Below, piece by piece: positions 30,760-38,725 of a stretch of 64,000 bases of DNA. The stretch lies in contig NZ_CM003768.1 of assembly GCF_001547525.1 (NCBI RefSeq), positions 2,790,001 through 2,854,000 on the forward strand, in the 5' to 3' direction. The position numbers and the translations under genes are program-made. Below the pieces are notes generated by a model. That model did not search any database. It worked only from the letters and a program-made list of their open reading frames with translations, and had not been told where the DNA came from. Position 1 is the first letter of the stretch. Every line of letters starts with the position of its first letter. The stretch is from Burkholderia anthina. GTDB taxonomy: Bacteria > Pseudomonadota > Gammaproteobacteria > Burkholderiales > Burkholderiaceae.

Positions 30760-31670
30760 ACGCATCGAACGAAACGACCGCGCATGCCGCGGCCATCGGC
30801 GCCGGGTCGGTCGGCCCCCGGCCGGGCACGGCCGTCGATGCCGGCGATCTCGTGATCGAGGTGCGCAACCTGACCAAGCGCTACGGGCGCAACATCATTC
30901 ACCAGAAGCTCGACTTCGACGTGCGGCGCGGCGAGATCGTGTCGATCGTCGGCGGGTCGGGCTCCGGCAAGACGACGCTCGTGCGGCAGATCCTCGGCCT
31001 CGAACGGCCGACGTCGGGCACGATCAAGGTGTTCGGCGAGGATACGGCGACGATCGACGACGCCAGCGCGCGGATGATGCGCACGCGCTCGGGGATGCTG
31101 TTCCAGCAGGGCGCGCTGTTCTCGTCGATGACGGTGTTCGACAACGTCGCGCAGCCGCTGCGCGAGCTCGGCCGCGTGCCGCCGGACCTGCTGCACGACA
31201 TCGTGATGCTGAAGCTCGAGATGGTCGGGCTGCCGTGCAAGCACGCGTCGAAGATGCCGGCCGCGCTGTCGGGCGGGATGGTGAAGCGCGTCGGCATCGC
31301 GCGCGCGATCGCGCTGGAGCCCGAGCTGCTGTTTCTCGACGAGCCGACGGCCGGCCTCGATCCGCAGGCGTCCGACGAATTCGTCGAGCTGATCGCGACG
31401 CTGCACCGCACGCTCGGGCTGACCGTCGTGATGGTGACGCACGACCTCGACACGATGGTCGCGCTGTCGACGCGCGTCGCGGTGCTGGCCGACCGCAAGG
31501 TGCTGGTCGCGGCGCCCGTCGAGGAGGCCGCGAACGTCGACCATCCGTTCATCCACGAATATTTCCTGGGGCTGCGCGGGCGCCGCGCATTGCAGGCGCT
31601 GCCGCCCGAGCGGCGCGCGAAGCTGCCGAAGGCGGCCCTCGAACCGGCGCTGTCGAGCGTCGAGCTGTAG
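30756..31670 (+). CDS. mlaF: MlaF-family lipid ABC transporter ATP-binding protein
   Basis: A 304-residue ATPase. Walker A GGSGSGKTT (about 68-76), signature LSGGMVKRVGIAR and Walker B LLFLDEPTAGLD are all present; the C-terminus after the H-loop (MVTHDL) has an extension that contacts the STAS part in this family. ATG 30756 overlaps the permease stop (ATGA). It powers phospholipid movement between inner membrane and the MCE protein. Confidence 0.92.
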   Translation: MNASNETTAHAAAIGAGSVGPRPGTAVDAGDLVIEVRNLTKRYGRNIIHQKLDFDVRRGEIVSIVGGSGSGKTTLVRQILGLERPTSGTIKVFGEDTATIDDASARMMRTRSGMLFQQGALFSSMTVFDNVAQPLRELGRVPPDLLHDIVMLKLEMVGLPCKHASKMPAALSGGMVKRVGIARAIALEPELLFLDEPTAGLDPQASDEFVELIATLHRTLGLTVVMVTHDLDTMVALSTRVAVLADRKVLVAAPVEEAANVDHPFIHEYFLGLRGRRALQALPPERRAKLPKAALEPALSSVEL

Positions 31671-31687
31671 AAGCAAGGAACCCGCGA

Positions 31688-32617
31688 ATGGAAAACAAAT
31701 CACATGCGTTCTGGGCCGGCCTGTTCACGATCGCGCTGACGCTCGCGATCGCGGGCACCGTGTTCTGGTTCAACGTCGACCGCACCGTGCGCGTGCCGTA
31801 CGACCTGCTCGCGCGCACCAACGTGACGGGGCTCTTTCCGGACGCGGCCGTGCGCTTTCGCGGCCTCGACGTCGGCAAGGTGCAGTCGATCGGCTTCGAT
31901 CGCACGCATCCGGGCCAGATCCGGATCCGCATCCTCGTCGATCACGACGCGCCGATCACGCAGTCGACCTACGGCAGCCTCGGCTTCCAGGGCGTGACCG
32001 GCATCGCGTTCGTGCAGTTGGAGGATACGGGGCGCGATCTGTCGCCGCTGCCGTCGTCGCCGAAGGCGATCGCGCAGATCCCGATGCGGCCGAGCCTGTT
32101 CGACCAGATCCAGGAACGCGGCGACGTGCTGCTGCGGCAGCTCGAACTGGCCGCGAAAAGCGCGAACGCGCTGATGTCGCCCGAGATGCGCGAGCAGTTG
32201 CGTGCGACCGCCGAAAGCCTGCAGCACGCGGCCGACGGCGCCGCGACGCTGACGAAGCAGCTCGGCCCGGCCGTCACCGCGCTGCCGGAGACGATGCACG
32301 AGGTGAACCGCGCGATGGCGTCGGCGAACACGCTGCTGCAGCCGAACGGGCCGCTCGTGTCGAACCTGAACAAGGCCGGCACGGCCGCCGAGCAGGTCGG
32401 CGTCGCGCTGAACGGCCTCAACGCGCGCGTGCAGTACGACACGCTGCCGCGCTTCAATGCGCTGGCCGACAGCGTCGGCGACGCGTCGCGGCAATTGAAG
32501 GACGTCGCCGGTGAACTCGGCCGCAACCCGCGCAGTCTGTTGTTCGGATCGCCCGGCGCGGCGCCCGGGCCGGGCGAAGCGGGCTTCGTCTGGCCGGGTG
32601 CGACGGCCGGGCACTGA
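31688..32617 (+). CDS. mlaD: MCE/MlaD family lipid-binding protein
   Basis: A 309-residue protein anchored by one N-terminal helix (AFWAGLFTIALTLAIAGTVFWF), followed by one MCE domain (about 38-115; VTGLFPDAAVRFRGLDVGKV, GSLGFQGVTGIAFVQLE) and a long helical C-terminal region that is longer than in E. coli MlaD and closer to PqiB-like or Mycobacterium Mce tails. MCE proteins form hexameric rings that pass lipids across the periplasm. It lies 17 bp after the ATPase gene. Confidence 0.9.
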   Translation: MENKSHAFWAGLFTIALTLAIAGTVFWFNVDRTVRVPYDLLARTNVTGLFPDAAVRFRGLDVGKVQSIGFDRTHPGQIRIRILVDHDAPITQSTYGSLGFQGVTGIAFVQLEDTGRDLSPLPSSPKAIAQIPMRPSLFDQIQERGDVLLRQLELAAKSANALMSPEMREQLRATAESLQHAADGAATLTKQLGPAVTALPETMHEVNRAMASANTLLQPNGPLVSNLNKAGTAAEQVGVALNGLNARVQYDTLPRFNALADSVGDASRQLKDVAGELGRNPRSLLFGSPGAAPGPGEAGFVWPGATAGH

Positions 32618-32655
32618 CGCCCATCGAAACCGGAAACCTTACGCAGGAATACGCC

Positions 32656-33279
32656 ATGCCACGAATCCTTGACCGCGCGCTGCGCCCGGCAGCGGCCGCG
32701 CTTGCCGCACTGACGCTCGCGGCGGCGGCCGGCTGCGCCGGCAACAGCGCGGTGCTGTCGAACATCCGCTACGACCTCGGGCCTGCGTCGTCGGTGGCGA
32801 CCACCGGTTCGGGCCCCGCGCTGAAGGTGCTCGACGTCGCCGCGCCCGACGCGCTCGATTCCGACAAGTTCGCGTACCGCCTCGCCTATGCCGATGCGCA
32901 GCACGTGGCCGTCTATCGCGACAGCCGCTGGACCGCGCCGCCCGCGCAACTGCTCACGCAGCGCCTGCGCGGCGCGCTGTCGTCGCGCGGCACGGTGCTC
33001 GAAGGCGTCGACGGCGTGCGCGCGCCGACCCTCAAGGTCGACCTGAGCGAATTCGAGCAGGTCTTCGACGGGCAGTCGCAAAGCCACGGCGCGGTGACCG
33101 CGCGCGCGACGCTGACGCTCGACGGCAAGGTGCTCGGCCAGCGCACGTTCGTCGCGCGCGCGCCGTCGAGCACGCCCGACGCGGCCGGCGGCGCGCGTGC
33201 GCTCGCCGCGGCCAGCGACGAACTCGTGTCGCAGATCGCCGCGTGGGTCGGCGTGCAGGCGTACGCGGGCACGCCGTGA
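32656..33279 (+). CDS. ABC-type transport auxiliary lipoprotein (PqiC-like)
   Basis: A 207-residue lipoprotein: signal peptide with lipobox AAAGC (LTLAAAAGCAGN), then the conserved YDLGP start of the PqiC/DUF330 family, AYRLAYADAQHVAVYRDSRWTAPPAQLL and a C-terminal helix. Such lipoproteins sit at the outer membrane and work with MCE proteins. It is the fourth gene of the operon, 38 bp after the MCE gene. Confidence 0.88.
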   Translation: MPRILDRALRPAAAALAALTLAAAAGCAGNSAVLSNIRYDLGPASSVATTGSGPALKVLDVAAPDALDSDKFAYRLAYADAQHVAVYRDSRWTAPPAQLLTQRLRGALSSRGTVLEGVDGVRAPTLKVDLSEFEQVFDGQSQSHGAVTARATLTLDGKVLGQRTFVARAPSSTPDAAGGARALAAASDELVSQIAAWVGVQAYAGTP

Positions 33280-33295
33280 CGCCCGACGCGCAGCC

Positions 33296-33336
33296 GCGAT
33301 TGCATCCGCGATTGCATCCGCGATTGCATCCGCGAT
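33296..33336 (+). repeat. 12-bp tandem repeat, 3.4 copies, at the start of the VanZ gene
   Basis: GCGATTGCATCC occurs three times in a row (33296-33307, 33308-33319, 33320-33331) and a partial fourth copy (GCGAT) runs into the ATG of the next gene at 33335. The copies are identical. The unit length is a multiple of 3, so copy-number change would not shift a reading frame but would alter the distance between the lipoprotein stop and the VanZ start. Confidence 0.95.
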
Positions 33337-34486
33337 GAACGTGCCGGGCACGCATCGCGCGTCGCCGCTCGCGCGGCAGGCGTTTGCCGCTTACGCGGCG
33401 CTGATCGTCTATGCGTCGCTGTATCCGTTCGATGGCTGGGTGTCGCTCGGCATCGGTCCGTTCGATTACCTGCTCGCGCCGATGCAGCGCTACGTGACGG
33501 CGTTCGACGTGGTCACGAACGTGCTCGGCTATCTGCCGTTCGGCGCGCTCGGCGTGCTGGCGCTGCACCCGCGCTGGCGCGGCGTGGCCGCGACGCTGAT
33601 CGCGGGCGCGCTCGGCGTGCTGCTGTCGGGCGCGATGGAAGCGCTGCAGACCTACCTGCCGACGCGCGTCGCATCGAATCTCGATCTCGGCGCCAACGCG
33701 CTCGGCGCGCTGCTGGGCGCGGCGCTCGCCGCGCCGGCCACCGGCGCGCTGCTCGACCGCGGCGTGCTGCGCCGGCTGCGCTTCGCGTGGCTCGAGGCCG
33801 ACGGCTCGACGCCGCTGCTGCTCGCCGCGCTGTGGCCGTTCGCGATCGTGTTTCCGTCGCCGTTCCTGTTCGGCATCGGCGACTGGCCGGCCGCGCTGTG
33901 GGAGCGCGCCGACGCGTCGATGCAGGACGCGCTGCTCGCGTGGCTGCCGGCCGCGTGGCACGTCAGCGAATGGCCCGAGCGGGTCGACGGCTGGCTGTCC
34001 GATTCCGCGTGGGAAGCCGTGCTCGGCGGGCTGATGCTGTTCGCGGCGCTGGCGATCGCGTCGCTCGCGATGCGCCCGCGCGCGCCGCGCATCCGGCTGC
34101 TGATCGCGCTGGTGGTCGCCACGCTCGTGCTGAAGGCGGCCGCGACGTTCATGCAGTCGGCTACCGGCCTCGTCGTCGTGTGGGCGACGCCCGGCGCGCG
34201 GCTCGGCATCGAGCTCGGTTTCGCGGCGGCGCTCGTCGCCTTGCGCGTGCCGGCAACGTGGCGCGCGATGCTCGCGGCGCTCGCGCTCTTGGCCGGCGTC
34301 GCGCTCGTGAACCTGCTGCCGGTCAACCCGTTCTTCGACTTCACGCTGTCGGGCTGGCGGCAGGGTCGCTACGTGCACTTCAACAGCCTCGCGCGCTGGC
34401 TCGCGTGGATCTGGCCCTACGCGGCGCTGATCTGGCTCGGCCAGCGCGTCGAGCACGCGTGGCTGCCGGCCGCGCTGCGCCGCTGA
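33335..34486 (+). CDS. VanZ-like family membrane protein
   Basis: A 383-residue polytopic protein. The first 130 residues match the VanZ-like family (AYAALIVYASLYPFDGW, TNVLGYLPFGALGVLAL, SGAMEALQTYLPTRVASNLDLGANALGALLG split by description), with about eight further hydrophobic segments behind. VanZ proteins affect teicoplanin susceptibility in Gram-positives; the role in Gram-negatives is unknown. It starts 55 bp after the Mla-operon lipoprotein, at a 12-bp tandem repeat and without a good Shine-Dalgarno, so it may be translated poorly or by read-through. Confidence 0.83.
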   Translation: MNVPGTHRASPLARQAFAAYAALIVYASLYPFDGWVSLGIGPFDYLLAPMQRYVTAFDVVTNVLGYLPFGALGVLALHPRWRGVAATLIAGALGVLLSGAMEALQTYLPTRVASNLDLGANALGALLGAALAAPATGALLDRGVLRRLRFAWLEADGSTPLLLAALWPFAIVFPSPFLFGIGDWPAALWERADASMQDALLAWLPAAWHVSEWPERVDGWLSDSAWEAVLGGLMLFAALAIASLAMRPRAPRIRLLIALVVATLVLKAAATFMQSATGLVVVWATPGARLGIELGFAAALVALRVPATWRAMLAALALLAGVALVNLLPVNPFFDFTLSGWRQGRYVHFNSLARWLAWIWPYAALIWLGQRVEHAWLPAALRR

Positions 34487-34536
34487 CGCGGCAGCCGGTG
34501 GCGGCCGCGCCGCGGGCAGCCGCGTGCGCCGGTCGC

Positions 34537-34542
34537 TATAAT
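34537..34542 (+). promoter_or_regulatory. Consensus -10 element of the ferredoxin-like gene
   Basis: A perfect TATAAT, about 90 bp before ATG 34631, in the same GCTATAATCG context as other -10 elements of this window. No good -35 lies at 16-18 bp. Confidence 0.55.
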
Positions 34543-34630
34543 CGTCCGCATCCTCCGTTGCCGCGTCGCGCAACGGCAATTCATCGCCCCTCTTTGCGCA
34601 CGGCCTCGCGCCGGGCCGCTCGTCATCACC

Positions 34631-34948
34631 ATGGATTCCTACTACCAGCACCACGTCTTCTTCTGCCTGAACCAGCGCGATCCGGGCGCCGAGCGTCCGA
34701 GCTGCGCGCAATGCAATGCGCAGACCATGCAGGAATACGCGAAAAAGCGCGTGAAGGAGCTCGGTCTCGCGGGGCCCGGCAAGGTCCGCATCAACAAGGC
34801 CGGCTGCCTCGACCGCTGCGAGGAAGGGCCGGTGATGGTCGTGTATCCGGAAGGCACGTGGTACACGTACGTCGACCAGGCCGACATCGACGAGATCGTC
34901 GAGTCGCACCTGCGCGACGGCAACGTCGTCGACCGCCTGAAGATCTGA
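34631..34948 (+). CDS. Thioredoxin-like [2Fe-2S] ferredoxin domain protein
   Basis: A 105-residue protein with cysteines at 12, 25, 28, 59 and 63 (FFCLNQ, SCAQC, GCLDRC) in the pattern of thioredoxin-fold 2Fe-2S ferredoxins such as the NuoE-like and Aquifex type. The core HHVFFCLNQR, VRINKAGCLDRCEEGPVMVVYPEG is typical. It probably carries electrons or stores a cluster. It lies 13 bp ahead of an alpha/beta hydrolase gene and is likely co-transcribed with it. Confidence 0.86.
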   Translation: MDSYYQHHVFFCLNQRDPGAERPSCAQCNAQTMQEYAKKRVKELGLAGPGKVRINKAGCLDRCEEGPVMVVYPEGTWYTYVDQADIDEIVESHLRDGNVVDRLKI

Positions 34949-34961
34949 GCGGGCCGGCGCA

Positions 34962-35606
34962 ATGAACGTTCATACGCAGAAATCGCTGATCGCGGGCCCG
35001 GTCGGCCAGATCGAAATCGCGGTCGACCTGCCCGACGCCGTGCGCGAGGGCGGCGCCGCGCCGCGCGGCATCGCGCTCGTCGCGCATCCGCATCCGCTGT
35101 TCGGCGGCACGATGGACAACAAGGTCGCGCAAACACTGGCGCGCACGCTCGTGCAGCTGAACTACGTCGTCTACCGGTCGAACTTCCGCGGCGTCGGCGC
35201 GACCGAAGGCGTGCACGACAACGGCACGGGCGAGGCCGACGACCTGCTCGCGGTGCTCGCGCACATGCGCGCGCAGCCCGCGTATGCGGATCTGCCGCTC
35301 GTGCTCGCGGGTTTCTCGTTCGGCACCTTCGTGCTCTCGCACGTCGCGAAGCGCCTGCGCGACGCGGGCGAGACGATCGAGCGGATGGTGTTCGTCGGCA
35401 CGGCCGCGAGCCGCTGGCAGGTGGCCGACGTGCCCGAGAACACGCTCGTGATCCACGGCGAGACCGACGACACGGTGCCGATCGCGTCGGTGTACGACTG
35501 GGCGCGGCCGCAGGAGCTGCCGGTCGTCGTGATTCCCGGCGCCGAGCATTTCCTTCATCGCAAGCTGCACGTGCTGAAGCGCATCATCGTCGACGCGTGG
35601 CGCTAG
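34962..35606 (+). CDS. Alpha/beta hydrolase
   Basis: A 214-residue cytoplasmic hydrolase. The HPHPLFGGTMDNKV block forms the oxyanion region, the nucleophile elbow is GFSFG, and the acid and base are the Asp in GETDDTVP and the His in GAEHFLHRK. This pattern fits the small YsgA/CocE-like alpha/beta hydrolases annotated widely in proteobacteria. Substrate unknown. Confidence 0.86.
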   Translation: MNVHTQKSLIAGPVGQIEIAVDLPDAVREGGAAPRGIALVAHPHPLFGGTMDNKVAQTLARTLVQLNYVVYRSNFRGVGATEGVHDNGTGEADDLLAVLAHMRAQPAYADLPLVLAGFSFGTFVLSHVAKRLRDAGETIERMVFVGTAASRWQVADVPENTLVIHGETDDTVPIASVYDWARPQELPVVVIPGAEHFLHRKLHVLKRIIVDAWR

Positions 35607-36109
35607 CCCGCATGCGGGCGCCGGCCTGAGCCCGGCGCCCGTATCACGTACCGGCGCATCCGGTCGATGCGCACTCCTTGCCGCGCGCAACCTCGCGCGA
35701 CATCGCGCCGCACCGCGCGGCGCCGGCTCAGGGGCCGCGCAACGCGACTTGCACGCCGCCTGCGCCCGCCTTTCGCGCGGCTTCGCGCATGCCTGCCCGC
35801 TGCATTCCCGTGTCATGCTCTCGCAGCCGATAGCCGGGCGCCTGCCGCCAGGTTCGCGAAAACGCCGTTCGCGGCCACGTATAATGGCCGCTTCCGCGTT
35901 GCCCGCGGCCCGGCTGGGCCCATGCGGCGCTCGTTTCGCCGCCTGTCCGCCCGCTCGCGACGGCCGCGAACCGAACGCGCCCGCACGAGTCCAACCGGCG
36001 CGTTTCGCGTCGCCCGACGGTGTCGGGCGAGCGCCCGACACGCCCGCCGCCTTGCCGTTCAACCCTGCGCGTTTCGCACCGCACTTTCTGCCATCAGCCT
36101 GAATCGATC
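35607..36109. other. Gene-free interval with hydrolase 3' hairpin and D,D-carboxypeptidase promoter/leader
   Basis: A 503-bp stretch. A hairpin at 35616-35640 (GGGCGCCGG/CCGGCGCCC) closes the hydrolase gene but has no T-run. A perfect -10 TATAAT is at 35880-35885, with no clear -35. It implies a leader of about 220 nt to ATG 36110, which contains a strong hairpin at 36020-36041 (10-bp arms). The frames open through here show no coding features. Confidence 0.55.
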
Positions 36110-37420
36110 ATGCGTCTGTCTTCCCAAGGCCTCAAGTCCCTCGCTTCCTCCATCGCCTTCGGCACCGCCGCGCGCAACGTCGCGCTCGGCGTGATGCTGC
36201 CCGTCGCGCTCGCCTCGACGATCGTCGTCGCCGAGGCGAAGCCGGCCGCCAAGGCCAAGGCCGCGCATGCGGCGCCGGCCGCCGAGCAGTTCACCGGCGC
36301 GCCCGCGACCTACATGCCGGGCGCGGTGCCGCCGCCGGGCGTGAACGCGCGCTCGTGGGTGCTCGTCGACGCGACGAGCAACACGGTGCTCGCATCGGGC
36401 AACGCGGACGAACGCGTCGAGCCGGCGTCGCTGACGAAGCTGATGACGGCGTACCTCGTGTTCGAGGCGCTCGACAAGAAGAAGATCTCGATGGAGCAGA
36501 TCGTCACGCCGAGCGAGGCCGTGCGCCGCGTCGGCCGCGACGAGTCGCGCATGTTCATCGAGGCGAACAAGCCGGTGTCCGTGCACGACCTCGTGTACGG
36601 GATGATCATCCAGTCGGGCAACGATGCCGCGATCGCGCTGGCCGAACTCGTCGGCGGCAGCGAAGGGCAGTTCGTCACGATGATGAACGACGAGGCGCAG
36701 CGCCTCGGCATGAAGGGCACGCACTTCGCCGACGTGAACGGCATGCCCGACCCGAACCACTACACGACGGCCGGCGACCTCGCGAAGCTGTCCGCCCACC
36801 TGATCCGCGATTTTCCGCAGTACTACGGCATCTTCTCGGAGAAGGAATTCAAGTACAACAACATCCGCCAGGGCAACCGCAACCGGCTGCTGTGGCTCGA
36901 CCCGACGGTCGACGGCCTGAAGACGGGCCACACGCAGGCGGCCGGCTACTGCCTGATCGCATCGGCCAAGCGCGCGATTCCGGGCGTCGACGGCCAGCGG
37001 CGCCTCGTGTCGGTGATGATGGGCGAGCAGAAGGAAAGCGACCGCACGCAGGACAGCATGAAGATGCTGAACTACGGCTACAGCGCGTTCGATTCGGTGC
37101 GCCTGTTCAAGGGCGGTCAGGCGATCTCGACGCCGCGCATCTACAAGGGCAAGGACAACACCGTGCAGGTCGGCGTGAAGAGCGACCAGTGGGCGACCGT
37201 GCCGCGCGGCCTCGGCGACAAGGTCAAGACCGAAGTGGACGTCAACGCGCCGCTGATCGCGCCGCTCGCGCAAGGCCAGCAGGTCGGCACCGTGAAGATC
37301 GTCGCCGACGGCAAGACGCTGTCCGAATTCCCGGTCGTCGCGCTGCAGGCGGTGCCGGAAGCGGGTATCTTCGGTCGTATCTGGGACTCGATCCTGCTGA
37401 TGTTCAGCAAGAAGAAGTAA
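36110..37420 (+). CDS. D-alanyl-D-alanine carboxypeptidase (PBP5/6 family)
   Basis: A 436-residue penicillin-binding protein that trims the terminal D-Ala from peptidoglycan pentapeptides. It has a long signal region to about residue 43, the SxxK motif SLTK with nucleophile Ser107 and Lys110, the SGN triad (IIQSGNDAAIAL) and KTG (DGLKTGHTQAAGY). The C-terminal beta domain ends in an amphipathic helix (IFGRIWDSILLMFSKKK) that anchors it to the inner membrane face. The next gene, a D-amino acid aminotransferase, could process the released D-Ala. Confidence 0.93.
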   Translation: MRLSSQGLKSLASSIAFGTAARNVALGVMLPVALASTIVVAEAKPAAKAKAAHAAPAAEQFTGAPATYMPGAVPPPGVNARSWVLVDATSNTVLASGNADERVEPASLTKLMTAYLVFEALDKKKISMEQIVTPSEAVRRVGRDESRMFIEANKPVSVHDLVYGMIIQSGNDAAIALAELVGGSEGQFVTMMNDEAQRLGMKGTHFADVNGMPDPNHYTTAGDLAKLSAHLIRDFPQYYGIFSEKEFKYNNIRQGNRNRLLWLDPTVDGLKTGHTQAAGYCLIASAKRAIPGVDGQRRLVSVMMGEQKESDRTQDSMKMLNYGYSAFDSVRLFKGGQAISTPRIYKGKDNTVQVGVKSDQWATVPRGLGDKVKTEVDVNAPLIAPLAQGQQVGTVKIVADGKTLSEFPVVALQAVPEAGIFGRIWDSILLMFSKKK

Positions 37421-37468
37421 GCGCGACGGGCCTTTGTTTTCACGACTTCATCCCCATCTGACATAGCC

Positions 37469-38395
37469 ATGAGCCAAGCCGAATTCGAACCGATCGTCTA
37501 CCTCAGCGTCTCGTCGCAGGAGGAACTGGTGCCGCTGTCCGAAGCCCGTGTGCCGGTGCTCGACCGCGGATTCATCTTCGGCGACGGCGTGTATGAAGTC
37601 GTCCCCGTTTATGCGCACGACGGCGCGCACGTGCCGTTCCGGATCGAGCAGCATCTGGAGCGGCTCGCGCGCAGCCTGAAGAAGATCGGCATCGACAACC
37701 CGCACGACGCGGCGGGCTGGCGCGCGCTGATCGAGCGGCTGGTCGCGGCGAACGCCGAAGGCCTCGGCGACGGCAACGCGCTCGTCTACCTGCAGGTGAC
37801 GCGCGGCGTCGCGAAGCGCGGCCACGCGTTCCCGGCGAATGCGGTGCCGACGGTGTTCGCGATGACGAGCCCGCTGCGGCTGCCGTCGGAAGAGGAGCGC
37901 GCGAGGGGCGTGCGCTGCGTGACGGCCGAGGATCGCCGCTGGCTGCATTGCGACATCAAGTCGATCTCGCTGCTCGGCAACGTATTGATGGCGCAGCATG
38001 CGGCCGAACGCGATGCGTTCGAGACGATCCAGCTGCGCGACGACAACGTGACCGAAGGGTCGTCGTCGAACGTGTGGATCGTGAAGAACGGCGAACTGTT
38101 CGCGCCGCCGCGCAGCAACAGGATCCTCGAAGGGATCCGCTATGCGCTCGTCGAGCAGTTGGCCGAGGAATGCGGGATCCGGTTCGTGGCGCGCGAGATC
38201 AGCGAGGTCGAACTGCGCTCGGCGGACGAAATCATGATCACGTCGGCCACGAAGGAAATCCTGCCTGTCACGTCGCTCGACGATCTGCCCGTGCAGGGCG
38301 GCAAGCCGGGGCCCGTGTTCGCGGCGTTGTACGACGCGTACCAGCGTGCGAAGGCACGCGAGTTTGAACAGTTTGACCTAACCCGGAGAAAGTGA
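37469..38395 (+). CDS. dat: D-amino acid aminotransferase (PLP fold type IV)
   Basis: A 308-residue transaminase. PLP-binding Lys164 lies in CDIKSISLLGN; VLDRGFIFGDGVYEV at the start and EGSSSNVW for phosphate binding are class IV marks, as are the closing ITSATKEILPV residues. It interconverts D-alanine and D-glutamate with their keto acids. It follows the D,D-carboxypeptidase gene by 48 bp and its stop overlaps the start of ybeD by 1 bp. Confidence 0.92.
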   Translation: MSQAEFEPIVYLSVSSQEELVPLSEARVPVLDRGFIFGDGVYEVVPVYAHDGAHVPFRIEQHLERLARSLKKIGIDNPHDAAGWRALIERLVAANAEGLGDGNALVYLQVTRGVAKRGHAFPANAVPTVFAMTSPLRLPSEEERARGVRCVTAEDRRWLHCDIKSISLLGNVLMAQHAAERDAFETIQLRDDNVTEGSSSNVWIVKNGELFAPPRSNRILEGIRYALVEQLAEECGIRFVAREISEVELRSADEIMITSATKEILPVTSLDDLPVQGGKPGPVFAALYDAYQRAKAREFEQFDLTRRK

Positions 38396-38703
38396 TGAGC
38401 GAACCGACCAAAACCGTCGAGGTGACCGGCGCGATCGAGACCCGGAAGGAGTCGCTGCTGGAGTTTCCGTGCGATTTCCCGATCAAGATCATGGGCAAGG
38501 CGCACCCCGAGTTCAAGGACACGATCTTCAAGGTCGTCGCCGTTCACGACAACGAGATCGACGTGGAGAAGATCGAGGAGCGCGCATCGAGCGGCGGCAA
38601 TTACACGGGCCTCACGATCACCGTGCGCGCGACGAGCCAGGAACAGCTCGACAACATCTACCGCGCGCTGACCGGCCATCCGATGGTCAAGGTCGTCCTT
38701 TAA
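38395..38703 (+). CDS. ybeD: YbeD/DUF493 family protein
   Basis: A 102-residue ACT-like protein (LEFPCDFPIKIMGKAHPEF, ITVRATSQEQLDNIYRALTGHPMVKVVL). YbeD lies between dacA and lipB in E. coli; here the same order carboxypeptidase, (dat), ybeD, lipB, lipA holds, interrupted by a LysR/DUF2917 pair. ATG 38395 overlaps the dat stop; GTG 38392 is just ahead. Role not established. Confidence 0.92.
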   Translation: MSEPTKTVEVTGAIETRKESLLEFPCDFPIKIMGKAHPEFKDTIFKVVAVHDNEIDVEKIEERASSGGNYTGLTITVRATSQEQLDNIYRALTGHPMVKVVL

Positions 38704-38725
38704 GCGTCCGTTCCGGCGCACGGGA

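Noticed and set aside
33197..33334. N-terminal extension of the VanZ protein through the AIAS-coding repeats
   Set aside because: The frame overlaps the end of the lipoprotein gene in a different frame, with Arg-rich shadow composition, and the VanZ homology begins after the ATG at 33335.
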